From the NCBI GenBank assembly GCA_036873755.1, contig JAVTVY010037122.1, positions 1-64,000 on the forward strand: 64,000 nucleotides of DNA, in the 5' to 3' direction. The translations under genes and the position numbers were made by a program. The notes beneath the pieces were generated by a model. That model was not told the origin of the DNA. It made no database searches and saw nothing but the letters and a program-made list of their open reading frames with translations. Shown here in pieces: positions 10,126 through 22,685 of this stretch. The DNA comes from Hanleya hanleyi. Taxonomy: Eukaryota > Mollusca > Polyplacophora > Lepidopleurida > Hanleyidae. The stretch's first letter is position 1; each line of letters begins with the position of its first letter.

Positions 10126-12144
10126 CCGCGAAAACGCTTATTGCACCCTATCTCTTTTCATGTTATTGAGTACATATTTTGTCTTCCCTGACTCGAGTGC
10201 CCACTAGCGGGCAGTCGGAAACTCCCGAAAATCGAAATAGATGTACACTATTCTGAAGCAACGAATCGATATTGCACATCCATTATTGTTCCAGACAATA
10301 GTACTCTTGAGTACTTTCATTTTCCATTGTGATGTAACTGCGAAAGTGATGTTCATCAGCCAAATATTCGCCGTCAAACTCCAACATCTATTTAGGAGTA
10401 AAAGTAATTCATGTCCATACGTTACAGCATAGGCATTGAATTATGGGATTCTTTTTCCGTACCCACGGAGATTGCGTTAGCAGGCTGAATAATGCGATCA
10501 TCACGTGAATGTATTGTTGCGTCTCCCAACGAACGATGAAACGATGGCAAACAAAGAAGGAACCAATGCGTTGAACGTATTATTTTAATGGTTTTTTTAT
10601 GAAGATGAAAGCCATGGGTACAGAAAGACTTGGGTGTGTTTCATCGTTTCAAACAAACGAAGGAAAAATGATAAATGGGAAAGCTGCCTAAGTCTAAGAG
10701 TACAAAAATATGTATTTCATATTTCCATGGAAAAGCGTGGAATTTTACTGTAAAATATTGTATTATCTTCCGTCCTTTGTTCTGCAAATAGCCGCAAACA
10801 TCAATATAAACCTTCTAATTCATTCCAGCGACCTATTTCAAATCGTAAATTGAAAATATTCCCCTAGTGACATCAGTGCGTTATCCGAATTGAAACTAGA
10901 CATGGGTATTAGAATTACACGATGGTTTGATTCGTGGTGTGAAATGATGAAAACTGCGGCATATTATTGTATAGTTTCTCCCGGAGACAGTTTTGTCGTA
11001 CTTACATTTCAGCCTCTCGGTGTTACATGAGTGGAGAACTACCGTAAAAATGCATCCCAAATCATGAAGCTGCAGGAGCCCTACCACATACATGTAATCA
11101 TGAAGCTGCAGGAGCCCTACCACATACATGTAGTCCAGGCCATGGTGATTTTTTAGACAAAATAATATCCAGTATTTACTGTAAATTTCCATGGGTCCAC
11201 TGCTCTAGTTTCTGAACACTAAAACTGATGTCAGTCTCGGTGATACATGTACTATTGAGCATTTCAGCGATAGACCTCGGCCTTACAGAATTATGGATAG
11301 AAATTTTGTTGTCTCGGAAATTTGGAGACGACATCCTGACTTCATACTATGAGGACTACGTTATAAATATTGATTCCATATCATTCCTATATGCGCATCA
11401 GCATTTCATTGAACAGGCCTGAGAGACATCGATGGACTGTTGTTTCAGTTTCGTTAAATCGTTTCAGATCAAGAAAAACATAGGTGTTATCTGCAAAAGC
11501 TTTATCGCGAATGGGAAAGTACTGAATGTTTTTCATCATTTCCAGATTTCCGCAGAGCTAATAAACACCAAAGTCGAATGGACCAGTTCGAAATAAATGC
11601 AGCGTCAATATAGCTTGATTTATTATGTCACCTTCACCAAAGTATTCTTCAAAAGACAAGTATTATACGTGAGTCTTCATCTGTATGTTGCTCAAACTTA
11701 TTGAACATGACAACCGGTATCCCAATCAGAATAACAAAATATGGTTGTATCAGAGAGTGCACCCTTTTGACTGCCGTACTGGTACGGTTAAAAAAAGAAC
11801 ACTGATGATACACTTGTTTCTCGTGATTAAAGGTGTACAGAATCATGTAGAATTGATGACAATTAATTATCAGATGTCAGATGTATCAAGTTCAGTTGGT
11901 TAGCTACACGCACATAGATTATTATGTTTACATCCATTTTATCACTGTTTGTGGTAAAAGAAACAAGGGAATCGATACAATGTTTGCGTCGCTGATCTGA
12001 TCTGACTTGGTTCACCAAGCTACGAATACGAAATCAGACCTAATCGCCATGGAGTCAAATAGTGGGCACTGTTATGGAGCAACAAGCCGCTTATTATAGA
12101 CATGGTATACAATTCCATGCAATATATCGACATTTCATACTTAC
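10126..12144. other. No supportable gene apart from a short duplication
   Basis: Short ORFs (10896-11192 reverse, 11685-11903 forward) have no family resemblance. 11775-11790 holds an 8-bp palindrome (CCGTACTGGTACGG). The only clear feature is the 36-bp duplication at 11061. Confidence 0.4.
11061..11132. repeat. Perfect 36-bp tandem duplication
   Basis: The unit starts ATCATGAAGC and ends ACATACATGTA. Copy 1 is 11061-11096 and copy 2 is 11097-11132, with no mismatch. Two copies without spacers argue for a recent slippage duplication, not an array. Confidence 0.95.
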
Positions 12145-12393
12145 ACTATGAAAAACAAAGCGATATTCGCTTGAGAAACCAACAAAGCATCGGACCCGAA
12201 ATAAATTGCAGAATAGCCAGCCGGCGTTCGTGAAGAACTCCCTCGACCATAACCAAACCGCCGTGTTCCCAAGGCACCAGCACCGGAATCTGTCCATTTT
12301 AATGGGCCATCTACTTTGGATCTTGTAAATAAATCAGCGGTTGGTTTGGCATAAATTTTTGTTTTTGCCGAGTGTATCACAGAGTGAAATTAA
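12145..12393 (-). CDS. Candidate internal exon of an unidentified gene
   Basis: On the reverse strand an open frame runs from about 12393 and ends at 12145 against GTAAGTAT (12144-12137), a full-strength 5' splice site. The frame is then closed by a TAA inside that site, as expected when an exon ends there (intron phase 2). Composition is coding-like: PLKWTDSGAGA and RTPAGYSAIYFG are rich in Gly, Ser, Thr and aromatics, like a secreted beta-rich protein. A faint likeness to W-x-D-(S/T)-G-S-G-A repeats of Vps62/DUF946 proteins was considered but is not secure. A weak acceptor (TTTACAAG) lies near 12322. A possible upstream exon with donor AAG|GTATTT lies at about 12470-12500 on the same strand. 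Confidence 0.4.
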
Positions 12394-12943
12394 AACCATT
12401 TCACGTTGATATAGATAATATATTACGCTTTGAATAAGTTTTACATAATCTCCTTATAAATACCTTATTAGTGGCTTCATGTGCCCAATAAACCTGTGCA
12501 TAGGTTAACGTCAAAATGTATTTAAATGGAGCCGTATAATGTGATAAAAGGACTGTGGAGTTTTTAGATACGCTAAGGTTGGTAATTAGATAAGCCAACA
12601 AAACCAGCGACCATCTTTTTTCACAGTATACGGTCCCAGTGACCTTTATCCGCGGTAACTTCAATACATTATGTCACTCTATTTTTATAGTAAATGCCAA
12701 AAAATATCTAGAATTGTATGATTTTCTTAAGGGGTTTGTTGAAATTTATGTCGAAGCAACCGTTGATTGTTTACAAGTTCTAAGGTGGACGAGTTATTAA
12801 AATGGACAGAATTTAGCGCGCTAGTTTCTTGTAAGAGAGAAAATACCACTCATTGTACATAACCAGATTATCTTTCGTGATGCATCACCCGTCAGGTATT
12901 CGTTTTGTTTGTGTTTCTCATAAATACGTGTCGTTTTTGATCG
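12394..12943. other. No firm feature; possible upstream sequence of flanking genes
   Basis: A reverse-strand ORF (12401-12664) has a hydrophobic stretch (WSLVLLAYLITN) and a GTATTT donor at its end, so it could hold the 5' exon of the reverse-strand candidate gene. The start of the lectin gene must also lie here or further upstream; no convincing signal-peptide exon was found. Confidence 0.3.
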
Positions 12944-14388
12944 TTGATGCTGGTATGTTTCCAGATATCCTTCAGCATGTGTCTCGGTGGATTCGAGTGT
13001 TACGAAGAATACGAAAGCTGCTACTATTTCTCTGAGCAGTTTCTAACCTGGCATGAAGCATCCTGTTTCTGTCGTCAACTTGGTTCTCGCTTAGTGAAGT
13101 TTAACACGAACCAGGAACAACAGTTCATACTGAATAAAATTAACGGTTCTACGATCATTTATTGGGTCGGTGCGTCGGATCTAAAAGAAGGTGAGTATCT
13201 CATGATTTGAAATGAATTGATATGATTTAGAATAGCTTTATCAGAGGGCATACCAACACTGATGTTCTGGAAATTCTAAGGACCAACTAAACAAATTCCT
13301 GATATGAATAAATTATCAATGTGGGTATAAAAAAAATAGGGTGTCTTCTGTGAGTCAACAGGTTCCACACGTTAAATCTTTGAAACTTAATCTGTTTATT
13401 TTACCAAATAAACAACACAATCATTATGTCATGCAATCCGTGATGTTAAAAAAATCCTCCAGTAGCATTGACTCCATTATGTCGACAATTAGATCTCATG
13501 CCATTATATCTCATGCATGCGAGTTTTCGATACAAATTTGTTCAGTTATTTTATTACTATTATTTGACATTATTTATTCTGCTCAATTTTACTGAAATGT
13601 TTTTACTTCCCATCCTTTCGTTGATTACACAGAAGGCAGGTTTATCTGGGAAGATGGAACAGACGCCGTCCACATTCAATGGTCAACTGTTCAACCCGAT
13701 AATGTCAATGGTATCCAACATTGCGTCATTATTCTGCAACATTTAGTCATTCCCGCCCTCAATATCCACTTCTCCAAGAGCGTATATTATGCGTTTGACA
13801 ACCCATGCTATACGGTTTCTCGATTCATCTGCGAAAAGGACATGAGAGGTAACAATCATTAAAATATTGAAGCTGAAATCTGGTTCCTCGTGGAATCTCC
13901 AAATCAGATGAGCATTAAACTCTTTTAAGACTTTGGTTGTTTAATGAATGTTTTGATTTAACGGAATGCACTTTCTTGGTTTCTTCCAATCAGTTCTGCT
14001 CTCATTTGTGCAAATGAATTAGATGTTACATTGGAGAAATTATGTTTTTTAAGCTCAATATTTCTGAGATAATGATAATAGATCATCTGCTGTATTGCCA
14101 ATACAAAAATCGCTTAAAGTTTACCTGTACTGTCTTTTCATAGGTTCCATTCCTTGGCGGAGGTTTAAGGCTGTGCTCTCTAGTCAGGATATTGCTTATA
14201 GTAATCATATTATAAGTAGACATCCCGGTACATCATTGGTGCGATGTACGAATTATTGTTATAAAGATTGCGGAAGATGTTTGTCCATCGGTTATAACCA
14301 GGATCTATCAGATTGTATACTGTATGATGCCTACTACTCCAGACTATCCGGAAGTACAACTCATCCGGGATACCTAATATACGACTAG
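12944..14388 (+). CDS. C-type lectin domain protein with PAN/Apple domain, 3 exons seen
   Basis: Probably a secreted carbohydrate-binding protein. Visible exons: about 12944/12965-13190, 13633-13848 and 14144-14388 (stop TAG). Introns start GTGAGT (13191) and GTAACA (13849) and end ACAG (13632) and TAG (14143), both phase 1. Joined in frame, exon 1 gives the lectin N-half (ESCYYFS, WHEASCFC, GSRLV, YWVGASD). Exon 2 gives the C-half (EGRFIWEDGT, QPDN, QHCV, NPCY, RFICEK). QPD is the galactose-type variant of the calcium/sugar motif; the usual WND site reads FDN. Exon 3 is Cys-rich (SLVRCTNYCYKDCGRCLSIGY, then CILYD), as in a PAN/Apple domain. The signal-peptide exon is not identified; MMLVCFQISFS just upstream in frame is a weak candidate. 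No frame break is seen. Confidence is high for the domains and moderate for the 5' end. Confidence 0.85.
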
Positions 14389-14605
14389 CCTGTCAAAGTC
14401 TATCATAATCTTGTTGTGTGGCAATGATATTGCAATGTGATCAGAATCCATGTCATAATTCACAATTCATTCCCGGCCGGTGTCAAGACATTACTATTTT
14501 TTTTACATATCTACACATATGTTGCTTGAATAACACTAGCTTTAGCTCAAGTGCGATGTCGTGTTCGGTTATTTCTTCCCCGTGTTCAATGTGTATATAT
14601 TCTTC

Positions 14606-14611
14606 AAATAA
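14606..14611 (+). terminator. Poly(A) signal AATAAA for the lectin-PAN gene
   Basis: AATAAA lies 217 bp after the TAG of the PAN exon, in CTTCAAATAAAGG. The position suits the 3' end of that gene, giving a short 3' UTR. Confidence 0.55.
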
Positions 14612-14639
14612 AGGCGTCCGGTTAGACATTTAGCAGACA

Positions 14640-14975
14640 GCCTTCAATCGATCTTAACTGGATTTAATACCTTCAAGGAATTGCTTTTCAAAGCAATCCT
14701 GTTGTTCGCTCAATGACACAACTTGTTGACACTTGTGAAATTTCTTAGGTTACAAAAGATGTCTGAAACAGTTACAGATAGCGCCCACGAATGGTTTCTT
14801 ATATTCTTATTATAAATATTTACCCAATATGTAAATGATTCCATACACGAATGCATAGATTCCTCTGCCTAGCGAAGATTCGTAATCAGCCGAGATGCGT
14901 CGTTGGATGCAGTTTCCCGCAAGAAGTATAATCGGTCACGAAACCCACGAACTAGAATGAACTCATCCTCCATTA
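14640..14975. other. No gene seen
   Basis: A spacer between the lectin gene and the TTAA element. Nothing recognisable. Confidence 0.5.
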
Positions 14976-14979
14976 TTAA

Positions 14980-15547
14980 GGAGGGTCCAGACAATTTGAA
15001 AATTAAATGTCATTTTTCTTAGATTTCCACAAGAGGTATAACAAACCTTCAACATTCAAAATAAAAGGTCAAATTCACGGGTCACCGGGCTTAATTTCAC
15101 ATAATCTAGGAATTTATCTGGCGTATTATAATGGTTTAACCCTACTCTAATATATGGGATTAGATAGGAATTCTATGAAAAATTTATCTAATTTCATAGA
15201 AAAAGCTAATATTTTCTAAGAAGTTAAAGTGTCATTTTCTCCAAAATGCCTCAATGGTTTTCTGAGACAATGCTGAATCGGAAAATCGAATAAAAATGAA
15301 GGATCACCAGGCTTTTCTTCGAGACATCAGGGTGCCAACAAGGTCAAATTACCCTGATTTCGCGAAGTCATTTTGTCAGTGTTACTTCGCTGAGGTCGTA
15401 TAACCCCAAAATTTGGAAAACGTATTATCCAATTCAAAAACCTTTTTCCATTGTTCTCTTAAATGCTTGCGTTTTCCTTGTCTATTAAATTCTTTTAAAT
15501 ATCGGTATTTTGGTTGATGCGCAGAAATGGATTTATCTAGGACCTCC
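14980..15547. mobile_element. TTAA-flanked inverted-repeat element (MITE-like), 568 bp
   Basis: The left end GGAGGGTCCAGACAAATT-like and the reverse complement of the right end GGAGGTCCTAGATAAATC match over about 18 bp with a one-base indel. TTAA sits directly outside both ends (14976-14979 and 15548-15551). TTAA target duplications are known for piggyBac and Kolobok elements; the G-rich, not CCC, terminus leans to Kolobok. No transposase ORF is present, so it is a non-autonomous copy. Confidence 0.65.
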
Positions 15548-15551
15548 TTAA

Positions 15552-16807
15552 ATACGTCTTGTTTTTCTCATACCATCTCATCCATAGGTCATTTGCCTAA
15601 TATATGAAGAGCGCAAGCATACGTGGAAAATGTTCTTTTGATTTGGATTTGTATTGAGCTCAATGCATGGAGACATACGTGCAAAACAACAATGCAAAGT
15701 GTCAGATTATTAGCAGAACGTTGACGAGACGTGCGTGATCGAAAATATGTATGATTTCAACACGTACAATAACAAGTTTCACTTGTGACGTTAACCAACC
15801 TTACAATGAAACACGACAGGAAACGAGCAGTTACGCTTTGTAAGTGTGACGTTGTTTTGAAATACGCCTATGCCATCGTCTCTCTTCTTTCTGTGTTCTA
15901 TAGGAAGTTTTCTATCCTGTTTTGTCCAATTTTGACATAACGCGCAATCAGTCGACATTATCAGTGTGCCAATGTCTCTAAATTATTAGCCTAAATTTAG
16001 GTTGTAACAGGTCATGTGGATCTAAGGCACAAGACGATATTAAAGGTGACGACTTGGCTGTTAATACCTCCTGATCTTATGCAGTGGTTATGTACAGACT
16101 ATCTTCGGGACCTTACTTTTTAAATAACCAATTTGACGTCTTCGATTCAACATCTGATCCTCAGACAACGCAGCTCCTCTTTCCGAATTGCATACTAGTA
16201 AGCAGATAAGGTGACATTACGCAATACCGGAACGGAAATGAGGAAAATGACGTGCTTCCCTCAATATTACTCAGCTGCCGCTAACAATAAGATAAATTCC
16301 GCACAGCAGAAAGTGTTTTTGTTTTTCTTCAAACAATACATTATCGTTTGCCGTCAGAACAACAATATGGAGCATCATTATTTTATAGTTATCTATTTGT
16401 TTGTCATGCCACGGTTTAGATTTCTTCGCAATAAATACCTCAATATTTATTATTATCCACCATGATTCAAGTACATGTATATCGTCCAATTTCCAGTTTG
16501 GACGACGTGAGTCATTCTTGATTCCCAGGCAAACCCCTATAGTGTATATAAAGGATGCCAGAGCCTTTTGTCTCTGAAAATCTAAACACTGTACATGTAT
16601 TTCAGGGTTTGGGAGCAACTCAGTTTAGGTCAGAGATAACATCGCTTCGTTAAAAGATCCTCAGCATCATACTAATTAGCGTTGCAAGCCAGAGACTGAC
16701 TACAAACCTCTTATTATTGTATTCTTTTTAATGTTTCCGCCAAATTTTGTTGCAAGTTTGTATTCAATACCGCGGCATCGACGAAGTTGCAATTTCACAT
16801 GGTGATT
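15552..16807. other. No supportable gene
   Basis: A 115-codon reverse ORF (16271-16618) and an 84-codon forward one overlap each other and show no domain or splice context. Confidence 0.4.
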
Positions 16808-17960
16808 CTCGCTTATTAGATCCAATGCATATCCTAAGAAGAGGCCCAATGGTGAGATGATTTGGCGGTCACCTTGTATTTTACCTTAAAAACTTCCAAT
16901 ATCTTCTTCTCTGAACCGCTGGACCGATTGCCTCCAAACATGGTACACATGATTGATGGATCGGGGTCTCTGAGTTTTCTATTTGAAAATTTGCCCCGTA
17001 AAATAAAATGATCGCCATTGACCAATCAAAATTGTCGGATTTTTAAATAACGGACTTGAGCGAGAAAAGTTAGTATCTATATGCATTGCGATATGGCGAT
17101 CACGCACGAATATGCGAAACTTTTGCTCCTAGATTACGTGGTTTGGCCGCGATCTTAAATTTTGTCAGAAACGGATCACATCTTGTACAGGCTATAACTC
17201 TGGAACCACGGGAGGTACAGTTTCTTGCATTATAAGAGAGTCCAAGAGCAGTTTTTTTCGAAAATATATGAATGATTTTCAACTAGCTTCAATAGTTTTC
17301 CCGCTATTCTCCATCGTAATTCACCCAAGTTTGTCAATTATAAGATTTTCAAGTAAAGGATTTCGATAACGGAAGCGACAAAATGTAAGTTATGGGACAC
17401 GCCGATGATGAATATGGCGGTTTCGTGGTGGTTGAACCCATTAGATCTAATGAATACACAAAGAAGAGGCCTGTTGGTCATGAGCTTTGGCGGCCATCTT
17501 GGATTTACCCTAAAACCTTCCAAGATCTTCTTCTCTGGAACCGCTGGGCCGATTGAATTGAAACTTGGCATATATGATGGATGGATCAAGTGCTCTCAAA
17601 TTTGCATTTGAAAAGTTGTCCGTAAAATAAAAGTGCCGCCACCGATCAGTCAAAATTTATGGATTTGGACGGGGAAAGTCACTGTCTATATGCTTTTCGA
17701 TATGGCGATCACGAATAAGCAAAAATTTTGCTCGTAAGTCACATGGGTTGACCGTCATCTTGAATTTGGTCAGAAACTGAACACATCTTCTTGGGGCTAT
17801 AACTTTCGACTTGTAGCATTATATTCTCCTGGAGCAGCTCTTTCGGAAATATGTAACCATTTCAACGTAGCTTCAATAGTTTTTCCGCAATTCTCAGATG
17901 AAAACCCCTCAAATTTGCTAATTGACGGATTGTTCTTCAATGGTAACTGTGTAGGTTAGA
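16808..17960. repeat. Diverged tandem duplication, period ~626 bp
   Basis: TTAGATC(C/T)AATG at 16815 recurs at 17441. Each is followed by AAGAAGAGGCC, TTTGGCGG(T/C)CA, CTTCTTCTCTG(G)AACCGCTGG, ATGGATGGATC-type and CCGTAAAATAAAA blocks, then GATATGGCGATCACG, GAAAATTTTGCTC-type and AGCTTCAATAGTTTT blocks in the same order. Identity by eye is about 75%, so the duplication is old. Short ORFs on both strands read it. Confidence 0.85.
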
Positions 17961-19518
17961 TGTAAAAGGAAGCAAATGACGTTTTGCCAACTAGGGTGAT
18001 CCAAAACTACTGCTGTTGGTTGATTGGCTGCGATGGGCGCTTGCAACTCGAGGATTGCAGCTTGCTGCTATATTTTAAACTTGAGTCTATCCTGATGAAT
18101 AAATTTCTCCCAATGTCAGGAAAAATGCGAAAAATACATGTACAAGAATCAATATATAAACAATCGCAAGATTATCTGTACCCCAAACCTGGCCGTGCTA
18201 GTGTATAACATTTAATACCATTGTGTCACTCCTCGGCCTAATTGAGAGCCAACAATATGGTACGAAACTAGGGAACCGTATCACCATTTGTTCACAGTTT
18301 CTCTCGACTATCCGCCATCGTCTCCACTACGCAAACGCATACAATGTATTTTCAAAGAGTCTATCCACTTGCTTCAATCGATAATTGACTGAAGGCCAGT
18401 ACCAATAGCAGTGGGTTGTACATCCTGTATTTGACGACAGGGTTATATTTGAGTCGTGTTTGTGATGCAATTCTGAATATTCTTCATTGATAACCTAAGA
18501 TTGATTGGTTTATTTTCATAAGGAAATTAGCTGCCTCTTGATGGGATAACGGACCCTTCGGATGTCTACCCTGCGCTTCTCAAACACGATTGTTATATTC
18601 TTTCTCTCTTCGCTTTAGTGTTTTATTTTATAGGTATTGTGCCATTGGATTTCCCTTGAACTTCTGATTCGCCTTCGATCGCTTCCTCTATTCAGCCTCG
18701 TTCCTAGCGCGTAAACAAATATATCATGTATTTAGCTCAGTGTTTCAAATATCATTCAGTAAAACAAGGCTTATTTACTCACTCTGGGGACAATTGCGGT
18801 TATAGATCCGAAAAGCATTTTTTGTGAGGATTAACTAACTATCAATCTCTTGGCAACCGTGAGCATGATGAGGATGTTTTGCCCATGATATGTTTCCGCT
18901 CCACAAGGAAAAACGTTTCGCCTCAATCGAATACATAATTTGGTAAGGTATTGTTGTGCTCTTTCGGGAAGAAACGTTTTCTATAGATACATAATGGATC
19001 GTCCTGAAATCAAACAACACAGAATTTGGAGTAGCACCTTTGTCATTTTAAATAACATTTCCAAATAGTGTCCAGTCTCGTCCTCATGATATAATTAAAC
19101 TTTCAATATCGTTATGTTTACAATGGCAACCGATTACTGCTAGCGTATATCGGTAGTGACAGTTGATATCCATGGTTTTCGAGTCAAACAGTCGTTTTAA
19201 TCTTATCACCAACGTGGAAAAATATAGCCAATAGACATGAAAGACACAGGTAGAAACTGTTATTGAAAGTCGAAAAATAACCGGATAGTTCCGTTTCAGT
19301 GATTATTGGCATGCAAATATTGTTTGTCTGCATTTACAGCATGATATAAATTGATACTTATTACCCCAAAGATTTAATTTAGAGGAAACTGTGGCGTCTT
19401 GGGTATATATCTCTGCTTCTCATTGCAAGTATATGTATATATCATATAACTTTAAGGAATCAACTGAGAGACATTGAATCAACATAAAAGTCAAAATTAT
19501 TGAACCTACAGATCTGTG
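17961..19518. other. No gene seen
   Basis: Non-coding AT-rich sequence. Only sub-75-codon ORFs without family resemblance. Confidence 0.45.
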
Positions 19519-20812
19519 CTTATGGAAGAACTTACGGAAGAATGTCTTGCGGAAGAACTTGATGCTAAAGGTCACATACAGTACAGACTCTCTATACTAC
19601 AATCCCTCATCAGGAACTTATTGATCGTCTAAGTTCATTAATAGTATCTGTGTTCAAGAAAACTGATCGGAGATATATTAATGTCAGAAGTCATAAAGCA
19701 TTCTTTAGCTCTACTACATACAGGATATAGCACTCGTGGTGTGTTTCTTTGTTTATATAGAGTTGCTTGAATTTCTCATTAAAATATCTCTGTGAAATTT
19801 GGCAACACAACAGATCAACAGCATATAGGTATTCCTATGAGTACTAATTGTGCGCCCCTGTTGGCTGACCTATATCTGTTCTCTTATAAATATGACTATA
19901 TGCCGGCGCTTTAAAAACCGATCAATGTAAAGCCCGTTCCTTCTCATTCATCGAACGCTATATAGACGAGCTTCTCGCTGTGGATAATCGTTATATAACT
20001 GACGCAGTGAACGATATATATCCGGATTTGAAGGAAAATACAGATAGCCCTACCGGCACATCATATTTAGACCTATATCTCTATAGAAATGAAGCGGATC
20101 TTCTCTGTCGTCGACTTTATGACAAAAGAGATGATTACAATTTCGACATCGTAAACTATCCCTTTCTGGACAGTAATATTCCAGTGAGATCTGCATATGG
20201 CGTATACATATCTCGCCTAGTAGCATTTGCTAGATCCTGTGTTAAATGGGACGATTTTAATCAACGTCACAAAACATTATTGCAGAAACTTATAAAGCAG
20301 GGCTACGCCACCAAGCGCCTCCACTCGAAGTTTCTCAAATTTGGCGATACATATCGCATGCTGATAGCAAAATACGAGCGTAGCGTGTAAGATCTATGGC
20401 GTCACGTTTCGTAACTTGTGTCTAACGCCGCTTAACCCGGGGCTAGGGGCCGTATGATCCCACGTACTTTTAGATCATCATGGTGCTCATATGAACAGTC
20501 ACAATGAAAGCGAGACTGAGATACATCATTCTCTAGATGACGACTTTACAACGAATATCATATGGATTAAGAATACTGATCAGCGATACGGAGTTGATAT
20601 TTTTGGAACATCATGATGTCTTGCCGGCATCGTTGAAAACTTGACAGCTTCTCTCTTGTAGGAAACTAGCCTATGTTTTGTATACTATGATTGTCTTTTT
20701 GAATTTGGTGCTGATGCTGTTATATGGAATATGGATATGTCTTTGGATTATGGACGCGGATATTCTTTAATGAACGACGGCTGAATTACGAATGACGGAC
20801 CAGACTCTTGTA
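19519..20812 (+). pseudogene. RT-family element copy A, decayed
   Basis: Homologous to the copy at 48538-49960. The 5' part (from about 19530, GAAGAACTTGATGCTAAAGG) is out of frame and has lost the motif-A block. An NCAPLLADLYLFS block (RT motif B) is near 19849. The motif-C region reads YIDE, not YIDD. The longest open piece, 19980-20390 (136 codons), covers the region after motif C: SYLDLYLY, RLYDKRDDYNFDIVNYPFLDSN, AYGVYISRL, RHKTLLQKL and a basic C-terminus. A ~420-bp non-coding tail ends CTCTTGTAA at about 20812. The motif order resembles Penelope-like RTs, but no GIY-YIG endonuclease is visible, so the clade is left open. It cannot make active enzyme. Confidence 0.8.
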
Positions 20813-20814
20813 AC

Positions 20815-22685
20815 TTGCTTTTATTTTCTTCTCATGCCAGCGTGTGGATAGGGCATTCCGATTATGAGCGATGATTATTTTTGGATCTGAAGCTCAGATC
20901 ACGGGAAGTCTCAATCTGAATAATAATGACCGCAAAAAGTAATTCATTTTACTTTATTCAACCTTACTCTGTGTTCATTCGTCATGTTGTAATGCCTGCT
21001 ACTGCACAACGGTCAACCACTTTATGATATCAGGCTCCTAATCCGATATATCTCTCCATTGCCGACCTATAACTTATTCTGTATCCACAATGGAGTCTAT
21101 AACATTTCGGCTGTTATCGTCCATGGTATACTCAATACCGTATCTAATGCTGCGTTCCTCCACCAATAACCGTATGTACGTACGTCGAAACCTTTGTAAT
21201 ATCGCACAGTTGTAGTGTCCAAATACACCGTCTTCCTTGCATACATCACATTTGCTGTCATCATTGTTTCAGTTTAGTGGAGGATTGTCATTAGCTTCGG
21301 CCAACATCGGGAATTTGCTAGCCTGATAATTATTAATATTTATCACATTCGATTGTCATGTAATGCCCGAAAAGTAATCATTCATGCAAAATGCAATGTC
21401 CATCTATTTTTCTTTAAATTTATGTTTCTGAACAATAACTGACCAGTGGTAGAATCTTTTACCTCAATAGGTCTATCGGTGTGTATACATATTCTAAATC
21501 TGCATGTACCCAGGATCATATGAGGAACTTTAACTGGTTTGTACTGACCCTCATGACCGTATTAAATTCATATAACACAAGATCTTCCACCATCAAACCG
21601 GGACTTTTTTTATGATATGGATAGGGAAATTCTTCATGTACGACAATTAGATCCTGAATGTCAATTATGACGCCTCTACTTGAATAATGTGTTCCATATA
21701 ACGAACGTTTGAAACTTTGTATTCAATGTATACAATTATTCGTATATTCCACAGCCAGCAAAATTACAAACACTATTTGTTTAATATATCATCTCCGTGG
21801 AGTGACTCACTGTATATATCATCTCAAGTGGATTATAACTGTTCGGAAAATAAAAATAAGAGATCCACAGAGCTGATTGTTTGGATGTCTCTATACATTA
21901 TTATGATAATACATGTATTACAGTGCTCGCCATTTGTAGTATTTGATGCAGTCAAAATATTGCATTCTATAATATCGTTTCATTCTCTAGTACGACTTAA
22001 GTGTAAATCCTAGGTGGACGTCAATATAGAACGTATGATGCGGATATAAATTGATCCAGATATAGATTGGTCTTTCGTATGTTGGAACCCTTTAGAAATC
22101 CACAGAAAGATCGATATAAGCTGCTTCCAGAGATCTTTTGAATTTGTTTAGGGAAACAAAAGGAGGCGGTTGTATAGACTGGGTTAAGATTCATTAGTTA
22201 TTTGCATTATTGTGTTCTATGTTAAACGGATTCAACGAAAATTTCTCTCTCATGCATCACTATATAACTACATGTTCATGTTTGCTGCTCGTCGATCGTC
22301 ATCTGAGAGGTACTTCGCCATAATGCAATCCACTGATGTTTTGAGAATGTAAACTGTATGTTCCCAGACCAGTCGTTTTCGAGATTTTGGGATGATCAAA
22401 GCATATGTTTAATCGTGTATGTCGAACAACAGGACCGACTGTCATGACTGTGTCACAAAATTGTGTAAGATTAATTTTGCATATCTTTGGCATGCAATGC
22501 AAGATTTAGTCCGAATACTATGGAGTCCAAAAGCCTCAGTACATTCAAACCAATCTGGCCTGGGCGATTTGGGGTGTATTCCGCTCTCCCCCCGCCCACC
22601 GCCCTCCCCCGACTCAACCAAATATTTTTGCTATTCCTATAACTTTTGGGAGTTGAAACTTGCCACACTATATAGTTCATTGGGA
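20815..22685. other. No supportable gene
   Basis: AT-rich. A 98-codon ORF at 21717-22013 lacks any domain. 22588-22610 is a C/G-rich run. Confidence 0.4.
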
